From an uncultured cyanobacterium (GTDB taxonomy: Bacteria > Cyanobacteriota > Cyanobacteriia > PCC-6307 > Cyanobiaceae), in assembly GCA_903831165.1 (NCBI GenBank), contig CAIKWV010000181.1, positions 1 to 5,904 on the forward strand: a stretch of 5,904 bases of DNA, given 5' to 3'. Each line of letters opens with the position of its first letter. Position 1 is the stretch's first letter. Shown here piece after piece: positions 1-4,922 of the stretch. The notes below the pieces were generated by a model. The model was not told the origin of the DNA and ran no database searches. It saw only the letters and a program-made list of their open reading frames with translations. Made by a program: the position numbers and the translations under genes.

Positions 1-174
1 CCTCGTTCAAGGAGACGCAATGGAGTTCAGGTCTTGGCCCTGCTGCGCACCTTGGCGTTGAACCGGCTGCGCTGCAACGGCTTCCGCTCAATCCGTGCCG
101 GTCTGATGGCTGTAGGGCATGACGTCAGCCGAATGCTTGGCTGGGTTGGCGTCAGCCCCGGGGAAACGGGATAG
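1..174 (+). CDS. C-terminal end of a probable transposase (5' truncated by window edge)
   Basis: The first plus-strand frame is open from base 1 to a TAG at 172-174 and gives 57 residues with no start needed inside the window. The pattern is a leucine/arginine-rich helix (VLALLRTLALNRLRCNGF), then FRSIRAGL, then GHDVSRMLGWVGV. From memory this resembles the extreme C-terminus of ISAs1/IS4-like DDE transposases, where an 'ALLRxxALNLLR...GFxSIxxGL...AHDI' tail is common. No catalytic DDE residues can be seen because the body of the protein lies outside the window. It converges on the oxygenase-like gene with only 26 bases between the stops. I could not find a terminal inverted repeat or target duplication after the stop, so I cannot tell an intact insertion sequence from a remnant. 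A chance open frame in GC-rich DNA is possible but less likely given the tail pattern. Confidence 0.5.
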   Translation, partial: PRSRRRNGVQVLALLRTLALNRLRCNGFRSIRAGLMAVGHDVSRMLGWVGVSPGETG

Positions 175-200
175 AAGGACGTTCAGTCGGCTCGGGGTCG

Positions 201-845
201 TCAGTCCATGTCGTGCACCTGGAAGGTGCCGTTGGGTAGGCGGACGAGATTGCCCTGGGCGGCGGCGGTTTCGGCGATGGCCGGCCAGTGGTCCATCTTG
301 TCGGTGCCGAATGTGAAGGAGAGCAGCACCACCGGCTCCTGGGATTGGCCCGGTCGGGTGGAGTGCAGGAAGCGTTCGCCGAAGACCAGCGCCTTGCCGG
401 GGCGGTAGGTGTAGGTGGCCAGGGAGCCATCGCGCCGCTGATACAGCAAGCCGAAGTCCGGCGCGTGATCGGTCAGCGGGGTGATGCAGGTGAACGCCTG
501 ATTGTTGGTGTTGTTCCAATCCACGTGCAGATCGGCCTGCTGGCAGTTGCTGCGCATCACCAGAAAGCCCGAGTACATCATCACCCGTTTGTTCAGATCC
601 AGCCAGGGCTCCACAACCTGGGCCAGTCCCAGCTGATCAAAACCAGCCTGGAAGAAGCGAAAGCAGCGCAGGCTGTTGGCGGAGAGCCAGCGGATATCAC
701 TGCTCCAGGGGGGTGAGGCGGTGCAGAAGTCGTGGGGGTCGAGGGGGGTTTGCAGTAGAGCCGTGAACTTGGCCAGTACGGTTGGATCAAGATCCACTTC
801 GACGACGTTCAAGGCCCGGAGTTCTTCATTATAAAAATGGCCCAT
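201..845 (-). CDS. Predicted 2-oxoglutarate/Fe(II)-dependent oxygenase-like protein
   Basis: A complete protein of 214 residues with no signal peptide or membrane segment, so probably cytoplasmic. Visible motifs fit the double-stranded beta-helix fold of 2OG-Fe(II) oxygenases: an HxD pair at His107-Val-Asp109, and a distal histidine at His161 within PGKALVFGERFLHSTRPG, about 52 residues later, which is normal spacing. The usual basic residue about ten positions after the distal His is absent. Arg164 or Arg148 might bind the co-substrate instead, or the protein may be a divergent or inactive member. The substrate is unknown. It lies directly behind the minor-pilin genes on the same strand, so co-transcription is likely, and a role in modifying a pilin or a surface polymer is conceivable but only inferred. 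Start choice: ATG at 845 is preferred. A TTG at 881 would add 12 residues but has no convincing ribosome binding site. I recall similar uncharacterised proteins in picocyanobacteria but cannot name the family. Confidence 0.8.
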   Translation of the reverse strand: MGHFYNEELRALNVVEVDLDPTVLAKFTALLQTPLDPHDFCTASPPWSSDIRWLSANSLRCFRFFQAGFDQLGLAQVVEPWLDLNKRVMMYSGFLVMRSNCQQADLHVDWNNTNNQAFTCITPLTDHAPDFGLLYQRRDGSLATYTYRPGKALVFGERFLHSTRPGQSQEPVVLLSFTFGTDKMDHWPAIAETAAAQGNLVRLPNGTFQVHDMD

Positions 846-849
846 GCAT

Positions 850-894
850 TCAGGAGGGAAAGGCCGTTTTGGGCTTGACAACCTTGCGTTGCAT
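850..894 (-). other. Possible 14-codon mini-cistron coupling PilW-like and oxygenase-like genes
   Basis: The TGA stop of the PilW-like gene (896-894) overlaps an ATG (894-892) as TGATG. The frame it opens runs 14 codons (beginning MQRKVVKPK) and stops at TGA 852-850, just four bases before the ATG at 845 chosen for the oxygenase-like gene. None of the starts here has a clear Shine-Dalgarno sequence, so ribosomes may pass along by termination-reinitiation. It could equally be a chance frame, or a trace of a former in-frame start. Confidence 0.25.
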
Positions 895-1781
895 CAGGGA
901 GACGGTAGCCTCCACTCTTTGTCGGCGAACACAAGCAGTGAGGCGTTTTTAATGGTGACATTGCCGATCACGCATTGGCTGGTGTTACAGGTTTGATTGC
1001 TCGAGATGCTGTATTCTGATGTCTTTTTGGGGAAGAAGACGACGACTTCTTTGGATGTACTGCCGGTAATTGTGGTTGTTGTTTCCGGCGGACGGTAGTT
1101 GTCAATGTCATCAGTGCTGTCGCTGCATAGGTAGCTGGGCGATGAGCAGGTTACGGTTGGATTTTCCAGGGTTCCATACAGTTGATTGCCTGCGATGCCA
1201 GCCTGAAGGGTGGTGGATATGGTTTTGCCGGAATCCGAAAGCAAGTTCAGGGTGATGCTGGCGTTTTTGCTGGCGTAGTTTCCTGCAGCCACGGTTGCAC
1301 TGAAGCCCGTGCTGGAGACCAGGCGATCAAGGGCTACGGTTTTGGTTTCTGTCTGGAGGACATCGATGCCACCGGCGCTGGCGCTGTAGGGCTTACCACA
1401 GCGGATCAGCAGGGCCGGTCCAAACCATTCGCTGCTTTTTTCTGTATCTGTTGCGTTGCGAATGCCATAGCTGATGCGCCAGGCATCCCCCGGGCCGACC
1501 AGCACCACTGAGGGTATGGGATCGGAGTTGCAGGTGTTGCTGAGTCCTGCAGTGCTGGTGGTGATGCGGCTGGAGAGGGCGATTTCAGAGCGGAGCAATT
1601 GATTGTTCTGATTAAGTGCATCGCGGATGGCCAGGTCACGGCTGGTTTGTAAAGAGAGCTTATTTTCGGCAATCATGATCCTGGACAGGCCTGCCAGTAC
1701 AACACCCAGGACACTAAGTGTCAGCAGAAGTTCAATCAGGTTGAACCCATCCTTGGGTCTGGCTTTGGGTCGGAAGGACAT
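894..1781 (-). CDS. PilW-like minor pilin (prepilin-type N-terminus)
   Basis: A 295-residue prepilin. The leader is 12 residues and basic (MSFRPKARPKDG). It ends in Gly12 and is followed by FNLIELLLTLSVLGVVLAG, a textbook class III cleavage site: Phe at +1, Glu17 at +5, and a hydrophobic helix over about residues 13-33. PilD-type peptidase should cut after Gly12 and methylate the Phe. The long Ser/Thr-rich C-terminal region carries six cysteines, consistent with a disulfide-stabilised outer domain. Size and position within the cluster fit PilW or the cyanobacterial HpsC-type pseudopilins, which join the minor-pilin complex that primes assembly at the inner membrane. The ATG at 1781 lies four bases after the previous stop and has a GAGGA ribosome binding site seven bases upstream. 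The earlier GTG at 1823 lies inside the preceding gene and would lengthen the leader to 26 residues, so it is not favoured. The exact orthologue is uncertain. Confidence 0.87.
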   Translation of the reverse strand: MSFRPKARPKDGFNLIELLLTLSVLGVVLAGLSRIMIAENKLSLQTSRDLAIRDALNQNNQLLRSEIALSSRITTSTAGLSNTCNSDPIPSVVLVGPGDAWRISYGIRNATDTEKSSEWFGPALLIRCGKPYSASAGGIDVLQTETKTVALDRLVSSTGFSATVAAGNYASKNASITLNLLSDSGKTISTTLQAGIAGNQLYGTLENPTVTCSSPSYLCSDSTDDIDNYRPPETTTTITGSTSKEVVVFFPKKTSEYSISSNQTCNTSQCVIGNVTIKNASLLVFADKEWRLPSP

Positions 1782-1785
1782 CGGA

Positions 1786-2313
1786 TTATCCTCGGCGGTA
1801 ATTGCAGCTGGCGTTGCTGACACTTGAATCTTTCGTGCCGATCCGAACCAGGCCTGTCGGTGAACTGACGTTGATGCACCACACCCATGGGGTCGAAGTG
1901 GAGGACAGGAAGGTGGTCAGCGACGAGCCGCCATCCAGGGTTCCGAATTTGGTGTAGGTGTAGGTCGTGCGACCCGATACGCTGAGGTTGGTGCTGGCGG
2001 TCAGGTAGAGATTGGCACGAGCAAGATTGGAGTTGGTGCAGACATTATTTGACAACGATGAATCGGCGCCAAAGATCGCTCCTGTGCCGCTTTGGAGTGT
2101 GATCTTGCAGGTGCCCGATTTTTTGGCAGCGATGCTCTGGCCCGCGCCCAGCAGGTTGGCCAGCTCATTGGCTGTCAGCCGGAGTCTCTGTTCCTGCAGA
2201 TAGGAGCGGAATGAAGCCAGGGTCATCGCCATCACCACGGCCATGATCGCCACGACCACCATCACTTCGGTGAGGGTGAAGCCTGATGGGTCGTGCTGGG
2301 TGGCCTTGCTCAT
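1786..2313 (-). CDS. GspH/FimT-like minor pilin
   Basis: A 175-residue prepilin with an 11-residue leader ending in Pro-Ser-Gly11, then FTLTEVMVVVAIMAVVMAM. This is a perfect prepilin peptidase site with Phe12 at +1 and Glu16 at +5. The membrane helix spans about 12-33, and the helix continues as an amphipathic arm (SYLQEQRLRLTANELANLL). The rest is a small beta-rich globular domain with 'FGTLDGGS', which fits the GspH/FimT type, and four cysteines, one near the C-terminus. In this family the protein sits in the minor-pilin complex, and some FimT proteins bind DNA during transformation; DNA binding here is not shown. The ATG at 2313 overlaps the upstream TGA (2312-2310) as ATGA, which points to translational coupling. 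A TTG nine bases earlier (2322) is possible but would break that arrangement and is not preferred. Confidence 0.88.
   Translation of the reverse strand: MSKATQHDPSGFTLTEVMVVVAIMAVVMAMTLASFRSYLQEQRLRLTANELANLLGAGQSIAAKKSGTCKITLQSGTGAIFGADSSLSNNVCTNSNLARANLYLTASTNLSVSGRTTYTYTKFGTLDGGSSLTTFLSSTSTPWVWCINVSSPTGLVRIGTKDSSVSNASCNYRRG
1789..1793 (-). promoter_or_regulatory. Ribosome binding site of the PilW-like gene
   Basis: GAGGA on the minus strand, seven bases before ATG 1781. It lies within the last codons of the GspH-like gene (Arg-Gly-stop). It is the clearest Shine-Dalgarno sequence in the operon and decides the start at 1781 over the GTG at 1823. Confidence 0.7.
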
Positions 2314-3017
2314 GGGCACCAAGCAGAGGCATCGATCAAGATCGCGGCATTGCGTTTGAAGCCGAGACTCAAGGCATCATTTTTCAGGTAATAACTGACA
2401 TCAATGTGATCGACCTGGCCTGTAAACGTGATGCTGCGCCACAGTTGGGTTGAGCCGGCTTCAGTTGGCAAGCTAATGAGCTTTTCGGCTCCTGAAACAG
2501 GGGTTGCATCGGCAATGGTGGCCAGCTTGGCGGGGCTGATGACCACATTCTGAGCTGCAACTAAAAAGTCCGATGGCAAGGTTTCTGCGGCGCAGCTATC
2601 GGGGTCTGGTTGGTAGGAGAGATAGGATGATTGAGTAAAGGTATCGGCACCGGTGATGCTGTTGGTGGTAGTGCTTGGTGTGATGTTATAGGGCCCTGAT
2701 TCTAGGCGCCAGAGTTTGGCGTAGTTGCGGATCCAAGTGAGATCAGCGGAGGCGGTGGTTTCGATTGCTGAAAGTGCAGAGGCCTTGCGGGGATTGTTCA
2801 CCTGGTTGGTCAGAAGGCTGGCCAGCAGGGCCAGCGAAGCCGTGATGATGCAGATGCTCAGCAACACCTCCAGCATCGTAAATCCATCTGAATGCAGCAG
2901 TCTTGGCCGGCGTTTCCTGTGCACTGGCCTGGGCCGGGATGCGTTGTTGTTGCAACGTTTGAGCCGGCGGGCTGATGCTAGCTGCGATGGCTCATGGGCC
3001 CAGAAGACGAACAGCAT
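2310..3017 (-). CDS. PilV-like minor pilin with long or misjudged leader
   Basis: A 235-residue protein if started at ATG 3017, four bases after the stop of the large tip-protein gene. The prepilin site is clear: HSDG then FTMLEVLLSICIITASLALL, with Phe46 at +1, Glu50 at +5 and a membrane helix over about 46-69. From ATG 3017 the leader is 45 residues, long for a type IVa prepilin though long leaders do occur. A GTG at 2924 would give a 14-residue basic leader (MHRKRRPRLLHSDG), more typical in length. An ATG at 3098 inside the upstream gene would give a 72-residue leader and is unlikely. After the helix comes 'NNPRKASALSAIE', then a region ending in Ala-Trp-Cys-Pro. Size, motif and order fit PilV or HpsB-type pseudopilins, one of the small partners in the minor-pilin complex. 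The gene end overlaps the next start by four bases. Confidence 0.82.
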   Translation of the reverse strand: MLFVFWAHEPSQLASARRLKRCNNNASRPRPVHRKRRPRLLHSDGFTMLEVLLSICIITASLALLASLLTNQVNNPRKASALSAIETTASADLTWIRNYAKLWRLESGPYNITPSTTTNSITGADTFTQSSYLSYQPDPDSCAAETLPSDFLVAAQNVVISPAKLATIADATPVSGAEKLISLPTEAGSTQLWRSITFTGQVDHIDVSYYLKNDALSLGFKRNAAILIDASAWCP

Positions 3018-3021
3018 GGCT

Positions 3022-4884
3022 TCAGTTATCGTCACTGGCGGTACCTTTGGCGCCAAACGCCCGGTAGATGTCCAGGCCGATCGAGCCGCCAAAACCATTC
3101 AACGAATTAGAGATGCCGGCATTAATGCCACGGCGGGATAGGGGAGTCACGATCACATCGGTTCCTTTGGTCGGACCGGTGAGCTTGCAGACCCACATCG
3201 CTAGGTACGGACCGGCTGTGTTGAGTGCGTTGTACTGGAAGGTGGCGTTGGGAAACCAGAGGAAAGCGCCGTCAATAATGCCGCCGCTGCTTCTGCCTTT
3301 GGCTTTATCCAAAAGTACGGTCTGCGCCGTGCAATTATTTGTGGTGGTCGTAAAATCTGTGGGATTGCTGGGGTTATTGTAGCCAAAAATTCTTAGGTTT
3401 TGCCAGCCGGTGGAAGAGGAGTCTGAGTTGTAGATTCCGCCACCGTTGCCGATGTCAATCGCAGGCGTCGTTGTGGTTTTTTTCTTGCTGACTGTCGTCG
3501 TGTCTGTGTCAATAATCCAGATGTTGACGGGCATGATGTTGGTTAAATTGACTTTCAGGTCTGCCTTATTCGTTGCGAATGTTTCAAAGACACAATTGAT
3601 GACCGTTGATGTCTGAGGTATCGGACTGATTGTTGAATTGTAATAGCATCCAGGCAGTAGGGTCGTGGGCAGAGTGGCCTTGCTTGTAGCGCTGTTGAGG
3701 GAGGTGGTGTCGTAGGGAAAGTATGAATAATCCTCTTCAACGGTTAGGCTCTTGCCATCGCTCTTTAGGCGCTCTGTGAGTTGATTGGTTGAGTTGTAAT
3801 AATATTGGGTTGTGCTGCACTTTTTAATGTCGTCGCCGCAATTAAAATCAACGCTGATTGTTGGCGTTGCACTGGTATAACTTGTGGGCCTCGTGTCGCC
3901 AAAGCTGGCCAGTGTGGGAAATGCTGGTAGAGAGCCGAGCTGCTGGTACTCATTGCAAATGATATTCTTCTTGTATTTTTTTTGGGGATTGTAGGCGCTA
4001 TTGCAGTAGTTTTTTCTGTTCTTGCCGGATACCAAGTCGACGTTGTAGTAGAGGCAGTCTTCCAGATCGGCGCAGGCAATCGTGGTGAGGGGCAGATTGG
4101 TGCAGGTTGTCGGAATGGGGTTGGCCGATGTCTGGCAGATGCGGCCGTTCAGGGTGTTGAGCTGGGAGCCGGTGCCCAGCAGCACAATCGGATTGGAGAT
4201 GGCCTGGTTGGGCCACTTCACATGCACCGTGCGCCGCAGTACATAGCTGGCAGCGACGCGGCCGTTGCGCGTCACGCTGCCGGTGACCTCAAGCGTGGCG
4301 GAACCGCCCAGCAAATTGCCGAATTTGGCGGCGCTGGTGCTGTTATTGCATGGGCTTAAATTACTGGCACCGATTGGCTGTTCCGGCGGGGTGTAGTTGG
4401 TAAGGGAGTAGGATTGACTTGGGCTGTTGGGCAGGGTGACGCTTTTGTTGCTGCTGTTGGTGGCTACCCCAGCAATGGGATTGCTGGAAGGAGTTGTCGA
4501 CGCATAGACGCCGCAGGCATTGAGATCGGTCTGAGAAATATTCTGCCAGTAATTGGAATTGGGGTTGTCTTTGTCGTACTTGGTGACCAATAAATAAGCC
4601 TTGGCGTCGGTGTTGAGCTGGCTGAGCAGCTTGGTGAAGCCATACTCGGCAGCGTCTGTGGCTGCGCGCCGATCGCTGTGCCCAGCTGAGCGCAGCCAGG
4701 TGCTCAGGCTGCGGGCGGTGAGCAGCAGGCTGCCGATGATGATCACCACCGCCACCAGGATCGACGTCCCGATGGCGATGCCCGCCTCTCCCTGGCGGTC
4801 TTTGCGTCCAGGCCAGCTTCTGGGGATCAGGCGACGACGGACCATTTCAGTGGCGAATGCTTGCTGGAGAGCTCGCAGAGACAT
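3022..4884 (-). CDS. Large PilX/HpsA/GspK-like pilus tip protein
   Basis: A 620-residue protein, first of the pilin-like genes to be transcribed. It has a basic N-terminus, then QGEAG (31-35), then a hydrophobic helix at about 36-57 (IAIGTSILVAVVIIIGSLLL). A TDAAEYGFTKLLSQL segment at about 76-90 matches the 'AAExG' helix of PilX-type proteins. If cut after Gly35, position +5 is Thr40 rather than Glu. GspK-type tip pseudopilins also lack that Glu. The remaining ~530 residues form a Ser/Thr/Asn/Tyr-rich ectodomain with 14 cysteines. Near the end, a GGIIDGAFLWFPNATFQYN-type stretch resembles the beta-helical tails of other PilX-like surface proteins. The role is inferred: tip or adhesin component of a type IV pilus or related secretion machine. 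ATG 4884 is chosen; GTG 4899 and ATG 4845 are alternatives, and none has a strong ribosome site. Composition changes sharply inside the gene. Resemblance to Synechocystis Slr2018 or Nostoc HpsA is only a guess. Confidence 0.82.
   Translation of the reverse strand: MSLRALQQAFATEMVRRRLIPRSWPGRKDRQGEAGIAIGTSILVAVVIIIGSLLLTARSLSTWLRSAGHSDRRAATDAAEYGFTKLLSQLNTDAKAYLLVTKYDKDNPNSNYWQNISQTDLNACGVYASTTPSSNPIAGVATNSSNKSVTLPNSPSQSYSLTNYTPPEQPIGASNLSPCNNSTSAAKFGNLLGGSATLEVTGSVTRNGRVAASYVLRRTVHVKWPNQAISNPIVLLGTGSQLNTLNGRICQTSANPIPTTCTNLPLTTIACADLEDCLYYNVDLVSGKNRKNYCNSAYNPQKKYKKNIICNEYQQLGSLPAFPTLASFGDTRPTSYTSATPTISVDFNCGDDIKKCSTTQYYYNSTNQLTERLKSDGKSLTVEEDYSYFPYDTTSLNSATSKATLPTTLLPGCYYNSTISPIPQTSTVINCVFETFATNKADLKVNLTNIMPVNIWIIDTDTTTVSKKKTTTTPAIDIGNGGGIYNSDSSSTGWQNLRIFGYNNPSNPTDFTTTTNNCTAQTVLLDKAKGRSSGGIIDGAFLWFPNATFQYNALNTAGPYLAMWVCKLTGPTKGTDVIVTPLSRRGINAGISNSLNGFGGSIGLDIYRAFGAKGTASDDN
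3477..3483 (-). repeat. A7 homopolymer in coding sequence
   Basis: Seven consecutive A on the coding strand within Ser-Lys-Lys-Lys-Thr codons of the tip-protein gene. The frame is intact. It is a possible slippage site only. Confidence 0.5.
3976..3983 (-). repeat. A8 homopolymer in coding sequence
   Basis: Eight consecutive A on the coding strand, within Gln-Lys-Lys codons in the AT-rich core of the tip-protein gene. An A6 run follows nearby at 4010-4015. The frame is intact here; tracts of this length can slip in replication or transcription. Confidence 0.55.
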
Positions 4885-4887
4885 GAA

Positions 4888-4905
4888 GCCCCAGGTCACT
4901 GGGCC
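4888..4905. other. Inverted repeat just upstream of the tip-protein start
   Basis: GCCCCAG and CTGGGCC are separated by four bases (GTCA). Six of seven positions pair, with one mismatch. It lies in the 38-base gap between the methyltransferase stop and ATG 4884. No T-run follows on either side, so it is not a standard intrinsic terminator. It could form a small RNA hairpin that limits access to the start, or be chance. Confidence 0.3.
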
Positions 4906-4922
4906 ACGCGAGGTAAAACAAT

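Larger units (their letters stand above)
3290..4030. other. AT-rich core of the large tip-protein gene
   Basis: Hand counts of single 60-base lines show 22/60 G+C at 3541-3600, 24/60 at 3781-3840 and 20/60 at 3961-4020. The same gene has 42/60 at 4681-4740 (N-terminal helix region) and 34/60 at both 3121-3180 and 3181-3240 (C-terminal end). The neighbouring methyltransferase gene reaches 49/60 at 5401-5460. The boundaries are approximate. The reading frame stays open throughout, so this is a compositional mosaic within one gene and not a gap. Confidence 0.6.

Noticed and set aside
175..200. Bidirectional terminator between the convergent stops
   Set aside because: Only a weak four-base GGAC/GTCC pairing (177-180 with 204-207) and no T-run could be found.
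88..519. Minus-strand open frame of 143 codons overlapping the oxygenase-like gene
   Set aside because: It is out of frame with a gene that has clear motifs, is Pro/Arg/His-rich as expected for an off-frame reading of GC-rich DNA, and also covers the transposase-like tail on the other strand.
288..716. Plus-strand open frame of 142 codons
   Set aside because: It is antisense to the oxygenase-like gene, has no recognisable motif and no ribosome site, and is probably a codon-bias shadow.
1782..1823. GTG start at 1823 for the PilW-like gene
   Set aside because: It would overlap the GspH-like gene by 38 bases and lengthen the leader, whereas ATG 1781 has a good GAGGA site and a normal 12-residue leader.
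3018..3098. ATG start at 3098 for the PilV-like gene
   Set aside because: It would overlap the tip-protein gene by 77 bases and give a 72-residue leader. The extra residues look like an off-frame reading of the upstream gene.
3982..4359. Plus-strand open frame of 125 codons within the tip-protein gene
   Set aside because: It is antisense to a well-supported gene, and its Gly/Ala/Val-rich composition is typical of a shadow frame.
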